64,000 nt of DNA from Kurthia massiliensis. GTDB taxonomy: Bacteria; Bacillota; Bacilli; Bacillales_A; Planococcaceae. The stretch spans positions 314,860 through 378,859 of the forward strand of contig NZ_HE610997.1 in the NCBI RefSeq assembly GCF_000285555.1. Direction: 5' to 3'. Positions within the stretch are counted from its first letter, which is position 1. Every line of letters starts with the position of its first letter. Shown one piece after another: positions 26,602 to 35,421 of the stretch. The position numbers and the translations under genes are program-made. The notes beneath the pieces are model-generated. The model did no database searches. It saw nothing but the letters and a program-made list of their open reading frames with translations, and was not told the origin of the DNA.

Positions 26602-27081
26602 TTAAACAACTATTATAAATATTACAATCATAACAATCTGTACAATACCTTTCGTAGCAATAGATGTTAAGAAACCGATCAAGGATCCAAAACCAATTTT
26701 ACAACTTTCTAAAAATCCTTTTCGACTCACAAACCACTCAGCTACGATAGCACCAAGGAATGGGCCTATTAGTATACCAGCAAATGGAATTACGAATGGA
26801 CCTATTAACAAACCGATCGTACTACCCCATATCCCCGCATTTGTGCCACCAAATTTTTTAACGCCTATCCAATTGGATACAGCATCTGCACCAAATAATA
26901 AAGCAGTTAGTAAAATTTCAATCGTCCAAAACCACCATGGCAAGTCAGAAAAGCTAAAAAACAAGCCATAAACGATAAATCCTGCGAAGATGCAAATGAC
27001 AGCAGGAATAATCGGATATACGAGCCCTACAAAAGCTGCAATAAATAATAATACGATAATCGTCCACGCTAAAATCGTCAT
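26602..27081 (-). CDS. yqgC: DUF456 membrane protein (YqgC-like)
   Basis: A 159-residue protein with four to five membrane helices and conserved Gly-Pro segments (GLVYPIIPAV, GIWGSTIGLLIGPFVIPFAGILIGPFLGAIVAEW) typical of the DUF456 family, of unknown function. The ATG at 27081 is chosen for AGGAGGG five bases before it. It follows the phosphate cotransporter by ten bases, so they may be co-transcribed, and precedes sodA as in B. subtilis. Confidence 0.85.
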   Translation of the reverse strand: MTILAWTIIVLLFIAAFVGLVYPIIPAVICIFAGFIVYGLFFSFSDLPWWFWTIEILLTALLFGADAVSNWIGVKKFGGTNAGIWGSTIGLLIGPFVIPFAGILIGPFLGAIVAEWFVSRKGFLESCKIGFGSLIGFLTSIATKGIVQIVMIVIFIIVV

Positions 27082-27091
27082 CGTTTCCCTC

Positions 27092-28714
27092 CTATTTAAC
27101 AATCATCGCTTCAGCAATGTTAACGCAATGATCGCCAATTCGTTCTAAGTTGCTCATCATCTCACTAAAGATAATACCCGCATGTGCCGAACATTCACCA
27201 TGATTGAGGCGATAAATATGTTTTTTACGATTTGCTCGTTCCATTTCATCAATACGTTCTTCTAATAGCATAATGTGCGAAATTAACGATAAGTCTACGT
27301 CATCAAATACTGCAATCGCTTTTTGGAGCGCTTCGCCTGTCACATCAAACATATCGTTTAATTCAATTTTTGCGAAATCACTAAATGCATGTCGTTGTCT
27401 CGTCAAATCATCATAAAGCTCAATCATATTTTCGATATGGTCACCAATTCGCTCTAAGTCTCTGACGACTTCTAACAACGTATGATGTCGTTCCGATTCC
27501 CCTTTTGACAATTGATGAGTAGAAATCGCTACTAAGTAATGTGTAATTGTTTGGTCGGCATGATTAATCATATCTTCTATATGAAGTGCCGCCGTCCGTT
27601 GATGTGTATCCCCTGTATGAATATAAGTCGTCATCGCTTGAAAGCCTTGCACACATAAATGCGCCATATGTACAGCTTCCTCTTTCGCTTGACCGATTGC
27701 TAAAACGGGTGATGCTTTAATTAAATGATGTTCTAAATGACTCGGTGCATACGTTGCTTGTGCATTCGCCCCAGGGACACATTTTTCAACAAGCCAAATA
27801 AGCACACCAATAAATGGTAATAATGCAATTGTCGTCACGACATTAAACGTACCGTGTGCAAAAGCAATCGTCATACGTGGCGTCATAGTTGTCGTCGTTT
27901 CAAGCCATTGTAAATATATGATGAACGGATGCATACCAATGAAAAAGATGATCGTGCCGATGACATTAATGAACACATGTGCCATCGCTGCTCGTTTCGC
28001 TACGAGCGTCATACTAAGAGATGCGAACAATACTGTCAATGTCGTACCGATATTTTCACCGTATAAAATCGGTAATGCTGCATCGAGTCGTAGCCCGCCC
28101 GCTTCATATAAGCCTTGGAGCAACCCGACCGTTGCACTACTTGATTGCACGATAGCGGTCGTAATAATACCGAGAAGGACACCTGTAACAGGTATTTCAC
28201 TCAAATGCGTACTCCATCTTAAAAATACTTCACTATCGATGACAGGTTTAATCATCGTCGTCATCCAATTCAAACCGATATACATACCACCGAGACCGAA
28301 TAAAAATTGTCCCATATGTTGTGGCCATTGTTTTTTTGCGAAGTAAATTAAAAATGCACCACACGCAATAATCGGAAAAGCCACACTTCCGATATGAAAC
28401 CCTAGTAAAAATGATGTCAACGTCGTACCGATATTGGCCCCTAAAATAAGCCCAATTGATTGCCTTAAAGTCATAAAATTAGCACTCACTAGACCGAGCG
28501 TAATGATGATTGTTGCAGTACTTGATTGTAAAACCATCGCAAGCGCCATACCAATTAACACACCGATTGCTGGATGTGTCGTAAAGCGATGCAACAATAA
28601 GCGCAGTTGTTCCCCAGCCCAATTTTGCAATCCTTGGCTCATATATTTTAATGAAAATAAGAAAAAGCCGAGACCACCTACAAACTGAAATACGTGTTGC
28701 CAATCTACATACAC
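27092..28714 (-). CDS. Na+/phosphate cotransporter family protein with PhoU-like domain
   Basis: A 540-residue protein. The N-terminal 315 residues are a membrane transporter built of two inverted Na/Pi-cotransporter repeats: MVLQSSTATIIIT with GANIGTTLTS, and IVQSSSATVGLL with GENIGTTLT. A cytosolic tail (about residues 345-540) of paired helices with ERIGDHIENMIELYDD and ERIGDHCVNIAEA resembles PhoU. It should import phosphate with sodium at low affinity. Translation starts at GTG after GAGGAGG. Three PhoP-like boxes precede it, linking it to the pst operon. Confidence 0.9.
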   Translation of the reverse strand: MYVDWQHVFQFVGGLGFFLFSLKYMSQGLQNWAGEQLRLLLHRFTTHPAIGVLIGMALAMVLQSSTATIIITLGLVSANFMTLRQSIGLILGANIGTTLTSFLLGFHIGSVAFPIIACGAFLIYFAKKQWPQHMGQFLFGLGGMYIGLNWMTTMIKPVIDSEVFLRWSTHLSEIPVTGVLLGIITTAIVQSSSATVGLLQGLYEAGGLRLDAALPILYGENIGTTLTVLFASLSMTLVAKRAAMAHVFINVIGTIIFFIGMHPFIIYLQWLETTTTMTPRMTIAFAHGTFNVVTTIALLPFIGVLIWLVEKCVPGANAQATYAPSHLEHHLIKASPVLAIGQAKEEAVHMAHLCVQGFQAMTTYIHTGDTHQRTAALHIEDMINHADQTITHYLVAISTHQLSKGESERHHTLLEVVRDLERIGDHIENMIELYDDLTRQRHAFSDFAKIELNDMFDVTGEALQKAIAVFDDVDLSLISHIMLLEERIDEMERANRKKHIYRLNHGECSAHAGIIFSEMMSNLERIGDHCVNIAEAMIVK

Positions 28715-28748
28715 GTCATTGCCTCCTCTTATCCGTTATACTTATTAT

Positions 28749-28776
28749 TATGAACTTGTTGTAAATCTGTTGTAAA
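28749..28776 (-). promoter_or_regulatory. PhoP-like box triplet upstream of the phosphate cotransporter
   Basis: On the minus strand TTTACA, TTTACA and TTCATA start exactly 11 bases apart, followed by a TATAAC -10 candidate. This is the same pattern as before pstS. The rest of the 322-base gap (to 29036) holds only AT-rich DNA and the ispG promoter. Confidence 0.7.
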
Positions 28777-28963
28777 CCGTTATTACCAAAACTTTACAAC
28801 GTTTCTTTTTCATCGTTCAGCAACTTTTTCAAACGAAAAACGTTTCGTTCTTTAAAAAAAGTTAATAATATAGTAGTACATCGCCATTTAAACAGATTTT
28901 TACGTCCAAAAACTATAGAAATATGCTATCTCACACCTTTTTTGTACAGGAAATGTATCTTTG

Positions 28964-28993
28964 TTGTCATTTCTTAAAAAACACTGCTAAAAT
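28964..28993 (+). promoter_or_regulatory. ispG promoter
   Basis: TTGTCA, an 18-base spacer and TAAAAT lie about 45 bases before the ispG start. Confidence 0.6.
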
Positions 28994-29036
28994 AGTGGAT
29001 AGTGAAGGCAAAAAGCCTATGAAGGAGAGAGTTTTC

Positions 29037-30146
29037 ATGAATGAAATCACACACCGTTCAAAAACACGTCCAGTTCGTGTTGGGGACTTAACTATCGGTG
29101 GTAATAACGAAGTCATCATTCAAAGTATGACAACAACAAAAACACATGACGTAGAGGCAACAGTTGCAGAAATTCTTCGTTTAGAAGAAGCTGGCTGTCA
29201 AATCGTCCGTGTTGCATGTCCAGACGAACGTGCTGCAAATGCATTAGCAGATATTAAAAAGCGCATCCATATTCCGCTTGTAGCGGATATCCACTTCGAC
29301 TATAAATTAGCACTTAAAGCAATTGAAGCCGGCGTTGATAAAATCCGTATTAACCCAGGTAATATCGGTCGTAAAGAAAAAGTGGAAGCTGTCGTCAATG
29401 CAGCAAAAGCAAAAGGTGTGCCAATTCGTATCGGCGTAAACGCTGGTTCTCTAGAACGTAAAATTTTAGAAAAATACGGTTACCCTACTGCAGATGGTAT
29501 GGTTGAATCTGCACTACACCACATTAAAATTTTAGAAGACCTTGATTTCCATGACATTATCGTGTCAATGAAAGCATCTGACGTCAACTTGGCGATCGAA
29601 GCTTATGAAAAAGCGGCGAGAGCATTTGATTACCCGCTTCACTTAGGGATTACAGAATCAGGTACATTATTCTCTGGTACGATTAAATCAGCTGCCGGAC
29701 TTGGTGCGATTCTTTCTAAAGGTATCGGTAATACGTTACGTATTTCATTATCTGCAGACCCTGTTGAAGAAATCAAAGTTGCACGTGAGTTATTAAAAAC
29801 ATTCGGCTTAGCATCTAATATTCCAACATTAATTTCTTGTCCTACTTGCGGTCGTATTGAAATCGATTTAATTTCAATCGCCAACGAAGTAGAAGAATAC
29901 TTACAAACAATTAAAGCACCGATTAAAGTATCTGTACTAGGTTGTGCTGTAAACGGTCCTGGTGAAGCACGTGAAGCAGATATCGGTATTGCTGGTGCAC
30001 GTGGTGAAGGTTTATTATTCCGCCACGGTAAAACCGTTCGTAAAGTACCTGAAGCAACAATGGTTGAAGAACTGAAAAAAGAAATCGATATTCTTGCTGA
30101 AGAATATTACGCAAAACAAGCTGCTAAAAAAGCTGCGCAACAGTAA
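29037..30146 (+). CDS. ispG: 4-hydroxy-3-methylbut-2-enyl-diphosphate synthase
   Basis: A 369-residue iron-sulfur enzyme of the MEP isoprenoid pathway. An N-terminal TIM barrel ([27 protein letters not shown]) is followed by the [4Fe-4S] domain with Cys268, Cys271 ([12 protein letters not shown]) and Cys303 ([10 protein letters not shown]), plus Glu310. The ATG at 29037 follows GGAGAGAG; the upstream in-frame extension covers the promoter and is rejected. IspH, the next enzyme in the pathway, is also in the window. Confidence 0.97.
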   Translation: MNEITHRSKTRPVRVGDLTIGGNNEVIIQSMTTTKTHDVEATVAEILRLEEAGCQIVRVACPDERAANALADIKKRIHIPLVADIHFDYKLALKAIEAGVDKIRINPGNIGRKEKVEAVVNAAKAKGVPIRIGVNAGSLERKILEKYGYPTADGMVESALHHIKILEDLDFHDIIVSMKASDVNLAIEAYEKAARAFDYPLHLGITESGTLFSGTIKSAAGLGAILSKGIGNTLRISLSADPVEEIKVARELLKTFGLASNIPTLISCPTCGRIEIDLISIANEVEEYLQTIKAPIKVSVLGCAVNGPGEAREADIGIAGARGEGLLFRHGKTVRKVPEATMVEELKKEIDILAEEYYAKQAAKKAAQQ

Positions 30147-30164
30147 TATCACAGGAGGCAATCG

Positions 30165-30737
30165 ATGAGTAAACAATATAGCTTTGGGATCGATATCGAT
30201 GGAACTGTCACAACACAAGAATTTATGATTCCTTATATTAATAAATACTTTAAAACGAATGTGACACTTGAAGATTTTACAGAATACAATTTATTGAATG
30301 TTTTACCGATCGATGCAAAAGCATTCGAGAAGTGGTTTTTAGCAACAGAGATTGAAATGTATACGAATCCACCAATTCAACAACATGCATTACAAACGCT
30401 CACAAAATGGCATCCACATGCTTCATTAAACTATATTACGGCGCGTCAAAACAATTCACTTGATGTGACGAACAATTGGTTTAAACAAACGAAATTGCCA
30501 ATCGATACGTTAAACATTGTCGGCAATACAAGTAAAGTACTTGCTGCGAAAGAACATCATGTTGATTTATTTTTCGAGGATAAGTATGAAAATGCGATTC
30601 AGTTGCATGAAGAGCTAAACATTCCAATTATTTTATTCGATGCACCATACAATCGCTTAACATTGCCAAAAGACGTCGTACGCGTCCATAACTGGCAAGA
30701 AGCTGAACAATGGGTTGCTAAAGAGTTCGGTATTTAA
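30165..30737 (+). CDS. yqfW: HAD-family 5'-nucleotidase-like protein (YqfW)
   Basis: A 190-residue cytosolic phosphatase of the 5'(3')-deoxyribonucleotidase group. Motif I is GIDIDGTVT with the two Asp residues, ITARQ gives the motif II Thr, and LFFEDKYENAIQL gives motif IV. It follows ispG by 18 bases with AGGAGGC before the ATG, the same order as yqfY-yqfW in B. subtilis. The true substrate is not known. A paralogue lies at 48.1-48.6 kb. Confidence 0.82.
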   Translation: MSKQYSFGIDIDGTVTTQEFMIPYINKYFKTNVTLEDFTEYNLLNVLPIDAKAFEKWFLATEIEMYTNPPIQQHALQTLTKWHPHASLNYITARQNNSLDVTNNWFKQTKLPIDTLNIVGNTSKVLAAKEHHVDLFFEDKYENAIQLHEELNIPIILFDAPYNRLTLPKDVVRVHNWQEAEQWVAKEFGI

Positions 30738-30758
30738 CAAACATATTTCACATACATG

Positions 30759-30796
30759 AAAAAAGAGCTTGCGCAAATGCGCAGGCTCTTTTTTTA
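30759..30796. terminator. Bidirectional terminator
   Basis: AAAAGAGC-TGCGC and GCGCA-GCTCTTTTTTT form a strong stem between the converging yqfW and transglutaminase genes. Confidence 0.85.
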
Positions 30797-30814
30797 AATA
30801 GAGATCGAATTCGA

Positions 30815-31962
30815 TTATTTAATCGATTTGCTGTACGTTTTACCGTTTGCAGCATAATATAATTTCTTACCTTGAACGTATAAATTGGTACTAAATTTTT
30901 TATCTAAAATTTTCAATGATTTGCCGTTTGTTTTAATACTTGCTAAATAACCAGCATTTGAATAGTTACTAAAATAAAGTTTTTTGTTGTAATACGCTAA
31001 ATATTGCACGCGAACTGCGGCAACGCGCTTATGTTTTTTCTTTTTCATATCGTATGAATAAAGTTGTTGCTTTTGTTTATTATTCGCATAATAAATCGTA
31101 TTGCCGTTCATGACTGCCGAAGATGTATCTTTTAAAAAGTCATATTTCGTATCCGTTGCAGCTGGATATAAACTTGGATTTGTCGCGACGTGGTCTTTAT
31201 TGAACGTTTTATCACTTAATAAAAAGTATTGATACGATACCGTATGCGCACGATTCGGAACGGGATCATTCCACGTGACGTCTAAGTTATACCATTTTCC
31301 GTCCACTTTTACTTTGTTCCAAGCGTGCTCCTCTGAGCCACCACTACGATTGTAGCCAATACCAACGACGTAACGAACGTCCATGCCCATCGCTTTTAAC
31401 AATGTATACGCAGCTGTTGCATAACCTTGGCACACTGCTTGTTTATTCTTTAACAATCCATACGCTGTATAACGATCTTCCGTTGTGCCACCATATGTCG
31501 TATTTAATACTAAATATTCATTCACTGCTTTCACACGTGCAAAATCAGTTTTGTTATTTTTTTAATCGTTGCCGCTACTTTTTTAAGTTGGGCATCTGCT
31601 TGTTGCTTCTTTGCTTTTGTCGTAAAATAGTCAATTTGTAAATTAAAAGTTGCTGATATAGGTTTCCCGTTCATCGTTTTCAATGAAGAACTCGTAGAAA
31701 CACTTTTTAGCACACCTAAAATATCATCATTATTGCTCCCAATAGACATAGAAATTGGCGTGATATTACGATAAATAGATTCGACGTCACTGCCTGTATA
31801 TGTAATTTGCAATGAACTGTCCGCATTGGTCATCGCTTGCTGAATCGCTTTTTCTAAACTATCTTTATCGTTTACATCTATAGCAGATGCAGTAGAAGCG
31901 AGCGGTGCACACATAAGCATGACCGAGGCTGCCAAACCCGTTAGCCACTTCGACTTTTTCAT
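30815..31962 (-). pseudogene. Secreted transglutaminase-like protein, frameshifted
   Basis: Two frames together encode one exported protein. The first (31531-31962) gives a signal peptide (MKKSKWLTGLAASVMLMCAPLASTASA) and a low-complexity N-terminal domain; the second (30815 to about 31560) gives a transglutaminase-like domain with Cys in KQAVCQGYATAAY, His in EEHAWNKV and Asp in LDVTWNDP, then a C-terminal bead of YY-containing repeats like DUF5050. The frames meet at A7 (31557-31563): one more A, or a -1 slip, restores reading. It may be a pseudogene, a homopolymer sequencing error, or expressed by slippage. The ribosome site is AAAGGGG. Confidence 0.75.
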
Positions 31963-32050
31963 ATTGATCGACCCCTTTAACAATTAAAAAATACGCCTAT
32001 TAGCACATACTTATTTTATAAACATTTCTTTAGAATCATAATTTATTTCT

Positions 32051-32080
32051 ATTATGTACCATATTGTCATATGGTGTCAA
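32051..32080 (-). promoter_or_regulatory. Transglutaminase gene promoter with palindromic spacer
   Basis: On the minus strand TTGACA, an 18-base spacer and CATAAT. The spacer is nearly filled by an inverted repeat, arms ACCATAT and ATATGGT around four bases (32058-32075), a likely regulator site. The rest of the 31963-32276 gap is AT-rich and otherwise featureless apart from the zur terminator. Confidence 0.6.
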
Positions 32081-32230
32081 TGAACCGAATTAGAGCTTTA
32101 CACTTAATTCTTTTAATAAATAATGCGTTTTTTATCACTTTTCTTTTACAATTAAGTCATTAATCTTAGTAAAATTACTATTTTTATAACAAATATACTT
32201 GCGCAGTCATATTTTCTTAATTCTATATAC

Positions 32231-32262
32231 AAAAAAGGACCTAACATATAAATTCAGGTCCT
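32231..32262 (-). terminator. zur terminator
   Basis: AGGACCT and AGGTCCT pair around a 13-base loop with T6 on the minus strand, after the zur stop. Confidence 0.75.
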
Positions 32263-32276
32263 AAAGCACACTCTTA

Positions 32277-32690
32277 TTACTTTTGGCATTGTGGACATTT
32301 GCCATAAATCTCAAATTTATGTCCTTCAATTTCATAGCCGGGTATCTGTTCTTGTAAAAAGTCCATCGGGCATAAATGAATTTCGCGAATACTGCCACAT
32401 TCCATACAAATAAAGTGATGATGGTGATGTTCCGTTTCACAATGCATCCGGAAATGCTTTTCACCAGACAATTCAGTTTCTTCTAAAATACCGAGGCCAA
32501 CGAACGTAGATAAGTTGCGGTAGATCGTATCGTAGCTCATCCCTGGGTAGTCCTTTTTCATAACATCTAATAAGTCGCGTGCTGTTAAATACTTTTCACT
32601 ATCTGCAAACATTTCTAAAATTTGCTCACGTTTATCTGTCTTCTTAAAGCCTTGCTCCTTTAAAACTTCCCATGCTTTTGCTACATTCAT
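32277..32690 (-). CDS. zur: Fur-family zinc uptake regulator
   Basis: A 137-residue metalloregulator. The N-terminal winged helix includes [11 protein letters not shown] and [19 protein letters not shown]. Cys95-X2-Cys98 and Cys132-X2-Cys135 form the structural zinc site, and a His-rich stretch (HHHHH at 88-92) supplies sensory ligands. Its place directly after znuC-znuB (16-base gap) marks it as the zinc regulator, matching yqfV/zur of B. subtilis. With zinc bound it should repress the transporter promoter. Confidence 0.92.
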   Translation of the reverse strand: MNVAKAWEVLKEQGFKKTDKREQILEMFADSEKYLTARDLLDVMKKDYPGMSYDTIYRNLSTFVGLGILEETELSGEKHFRMHCETEHHHHHFICMECGSIREIHLCPMDFLQEQIPGYEIEGHKFEIYGKCPQCQK

Positions 32691-32705
32691 GGTCTACTAC
32701 TCCTT

Positions 32706-33548
32706 TCAAGCTGTACGCTTCGTGCTTATTTTTTTCATAAGCATGACGATTAATAAAATAATAATCGATGTCACAACAATTGTACCACCGGGTGCTAAAT
32801 TTAAATAAAATGCTGAAACGAGACCAATCAATACGGCTGTTTCCCCAAATACAATGGCATATACAATCGTCTGTTTAAAACTTTTCGCCATACGAATCGC
32901 TGCTGCGACCGGCAATGTGATTAGTGATGAAACGAGTAAAATGCCGACGATACGCATACTTGCCGCAATGACAAGTGCGGTAATGACCATAAATAGCATA
33001 TGTACTAGTTTCGTGCGAAGACCACTTGCTGTGGCAAACTCATTATCAAATGATGACACGAACAACTCTTTATAAAATAAGAAAATAAATAACAAGACGA
33101 CAACTGCAATCATAACGACAATCCATAAATCTTGGCGGCTTACTGCAGATACCGAGCCGAATAAATAACTAAATAAATCGGTGCTAAAGCCTTGTGCGAG
33201 TGAAATGAAAATCGCACTTAAGCCGAGACCTGCTGACATAATAATCGGAATGGCAAGCTCTTCAAAGTGCTTATACACCCCGCGCAATTTTTCAATTAAC
33301 AATGAACCACCGACCGCTGCTGCAATCCCTAAATAAAGCGGATTAAGTAGTGCAAGTGCAGTAAACGTTTGTGATAAATATAAACTTCCTGCGATACCTG
33401 CAAGCGTTACATGGCTTAGGGCATCTGCAATTAGTGATAATCTTCGAACGACGATAAAAACGCCGAGAAGTGGTGCGAGTACGCCGATAATCATACCTGA
33501 TAAAAAAGCATTCTGTAAAAAATCATATTGGAAAATAGATGCGATCAT
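32706..33548 (-). CDS. znuB: Zinc ABC transporter permease
   Basis: A 280-residue permease with about eight membrane helices. LLGVFIVVRRLSLIADALSHVTLAGIAG is the family-specific loop of metal ABC-3 permeases, and MRIVGILLVSSLITLPVAAA lies in the second half. Its start overlaps the znuC stop by four bases. It moves zinc inward with ZnuC. The substrate-binding lipoprotein is not in this window. Confidence 0.9.
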   Translation of the reverse strand: MIASIFQYDFLQNAFLSGMIIGVLAPLLGVFIVVRRLSLIADALSHVTLAGIAGSLYLSQTFTALALLNPLYLGIAAAVGGSLLIEKLRGVYKHFEELAIPIIMSAGLGLSAIFISLAQGFSTDLFSYLFGSVSAVSRQDLWIVVMIAVVVLLFIFLFYKELFVSSFDNEFATASGLRTKLVHMLFMVITALVIAASMRIVGILLVSSLITLPVAAAIRMAKSFKQTIVYAIVFGETAVLIGLVSAFYLNLAPGGTIVVTSIIILLIVMLMKKISTKRTA

Positions 33549-34297
33549 CGTGCGTCCTCCTGTTCAACCGAATAGCTATACCAAGCGCTCACTTGTTCTT
33601 TCGTTAGCGCTTCGTAGCCTTCTTTCGGGCCATAATAATGAATTTTCCCATTCAAGCAAGCGACATCTGTCACTGCATTTTCGATGACGTTCATATCGTG
33701 CGTCACGATCAGTAATGTCATACCTGCTTGATTGAGTTTTTCCATTAGCGCATAAAAAATCGCGACATTTTCTTTATCGATACCGACAGTCGGTTCATCT
33801 AAAATCAACATTTTCGGCTTTGCAATGAGCGCACGTGCGATAAATACGCGTTGTTGTTGCCCACCTGATAACTCACCAATATTACGATTTAAATATGGGT
33901 ACATATCAACCGCTTCTAATGCTTCTTGAATGAGTGCATCTTGATTTTTCGCTTTTCGTTTAAAAAGGCCGAGCTTTTTTGTTAGACCACTTGCAACGAC
34001 TTCTTTTACCGTTGCTGGAAAACCTCCGTTAAAAGCATTCGCTTTTTGAGAGACGTATCCGATCCATTCACGTTTTTTAAATTTTGAGGCATCTTCACCG
34101 AATAGTGTGATACGGCCTGTTGTTGGTTTTAATAAGCCGAGCATAATTTTTAGTAGTGTTGACTTCCCAGAACCATTTGGACCAAGCAACGCGACGTAAT
34201 CGCCCTCATGAATCGTGAGCGATAACTGGCTTAATACTTTTGTATAGTCATATTGAAATGATATATTTTGCAACTCGATCAAGGGCTGCTTTATCAT
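33545..34297 (-). CDS. znuC: Zinc ABC transporter ATP-binding protein
   Basis: A 250-residue ATPase with Walker A GPNGSGKST, Q-loop YVSQKANAF, signature [15 protein letters not shown] and Walker B LILDEPTVGID, then the His switch VTHD. It is the first gene of znuC-znuB-zur. Manganese transport is possible from sequence alone; zinc is inferred from zur and the operator upstream. Confidence 0.9.
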   Translation of the reverse strand: MIKQPLIELQNISFQYDYTKVLSQLSLTIHEGDYVALLGPNGSGKSTLLKIMLGLLKPTTGRITLFGEDASKFKKREWIGYVSQKANAFNGGFPATVKEVVASGLTKKLGLFKRKAKNQDALIQEALEAVDMYPYLNRNIGELSGGQQQRVFIARALIAKPKMLILDEPTVGIDKENVAIFYALMEKLNQAGMTLLIVTHDMNVIENAVTDVACLNGKIHYYGPKEGYEALTKEQVSAWYSYSVEQEDAR

Positions 34298-34321
34298 ATA
34301 CTTCTCTTCTTTCTAATTCAG

Positions 34322-34374
34322 AATCGTTACGATTTACAACGATTTAGTATAACAAAAAAAGAATCGCTTGTAAA
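34322..34374 (-). promoter_or_regulatory. znuC promoter and Zur-like operator
   Basis: On the minus strand TTTACA, a 17-base spacer and TATACT form the promoter (34346-34374). Just downstream lies the perfect palindrome AATCGTAACGATT (34322-34334) and a neighbouring AAATCGTTG half-site, built of the AATCGTAA element seen in Zur boxes. This predicts zinc repression. Confidence 0.7.
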
Positions 34375-34391
34375 GTAAAAGTTCTTGTAAC

Positions 34392-34422
34392 AAAAAAAGA
34401 TCGAGTAATTTCACTCGATCTT
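34392..34422 (-). terminator. nfo terminator
   Basis: AAGATCGAGT and ACTCGATCTT pair perfectly, with T7 on the minus strand, after the nfo stop. Confidence 0.85.
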
Positions 34423-34428
34423 CGTTCA

Positions 34429-35313
34429 TTAACGCAATGCATCAATTTGTTCTGGCTTGAATTGACCTGTACGTAACATCTCAATTTCGTATAAATAAGG
34501 GGCTTTCGTCTTTTTCTTATCCGCGCCGACCCAAGGTGTTTCTAAAATTTTCGGTACGTTTTCAAAAGCTTCGTGATGTACAACACGGTGCAATGCATCA
34601 AAACCGATATGGCCGAAGCCGATGTTTTCATGGCGGTCTTTATGAGCGCCGCGTTCGTTTTTACTATCGTTGATGTGTAGCACTTTAATATTGTTTAAAC
34701 CGATGTAATGTTCAAATTCAGCTAGTACACCATCTAAATCGTTTACGATATCGTAGCCTGCATCGTGAATGTGGCACGTATCCATACATACAGATAAACG
34801 GTGATTGTTATGAACACCATCAAAAATGCGTGCAAGTTCTTCAAACGTACGACCACATTCAGAGCCTTTTCCTGCCATCGTTTCTAAAGCGATTTGTACT
34901 GGTGCATCTACTGTTAGCACTTCATTTAAACCTTCAATAATTTTAGCAATCCCTGCCTCAGCACCTGCTCCAACGTGCGCACCTGGGTGTAAAACGATTT
35001 GACGTGCACCGAGCGCAACCGTACGTTCGATTTCTTTTTGTAAAAATTCAACGCCTAATTCAAAGACGCTCGGTTTTGTCGTATTACCAAGATTAATAAT
35101 GTACGGTGCATGCACGACAAGTTCTTGAATACCGTGCTCTTCCATATGTAATTGTCCTGGTACGATATTTAATTCATTAATATCTTTACGGCGCGTATTT
35201 TGCGGTGCACCTGTATAAATCATCATCGCTGAAGCGTTATAAGAAGCCGCTTCTTCACTAGAACCTAACAACATTTTTTTGCCACTCATTGAAACGTGTG
35301 AACCAATTAACAT
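34429..35313 (-). CDS. nfo: Endonuclease IV (AP endonuclease)
   Basis: A 294-residue TIM-barrel enzyme that nicks DNA 5' to abasic sites in base-excision repair using three zinc ions. It begins [58 protein letters not shown] and [25 protein letters not shown] supply the conserved metal ligands. It is a single gene with its own terminator, in the same place as yqfS. Confidence 0.96.
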   Translation of the reverse strand: MLIGSHVSMSGKKMLLGSSEEAASYNASAMMIYTGAPQNTRRKDINELNIVPGQLHMEEHGIQELVVHAPYIINLGNTTKPSVFELGVEFLQKEIERTVALGARQIVLHPGAHVGAGAEAGIAKIIEGLNEVLTVDAPVQIALETMAGKGSECGRTFEELARIFDGVHNNHRLSVCMDTCHIHDAGYDIVNDLDGVLAEFEHYIGLNNIKVLHINDSKNERGAHKDRHENIGFGHIGFDALHRVVHHEAFENVPKILETPWVGADKKKTKAPYLYEIEMLRTGQFKPEQIDALR

Positions 35314-35336
35314 ATCATATCCTCCAATACTAACGA

Positions 35337-35370
35337 AAACGGAGAATCGACACTAATCGATTCTCCGTTT
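35337..35370 (-). terminator. cshB terminator
   Basis: AAACGGAGAATCGA and TCGATTCTCCGTTT are a perfect 14-bp inverted repeat around six bases; a short T tract follows on the minus strand. Confidence 0.75.
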
Positions 35371-35421
35371 CGTGTTTCTTCTATTTAATTATAGCAATTT
35401 ATCACAATTGACGGTAAGCGA

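Noticed and set aside
28923-29036. Longer ispG start
   Set aside because: The extension covers the ispG promoter; the ATG at 29037 has a good ribosome site and matches the family N-terminus.
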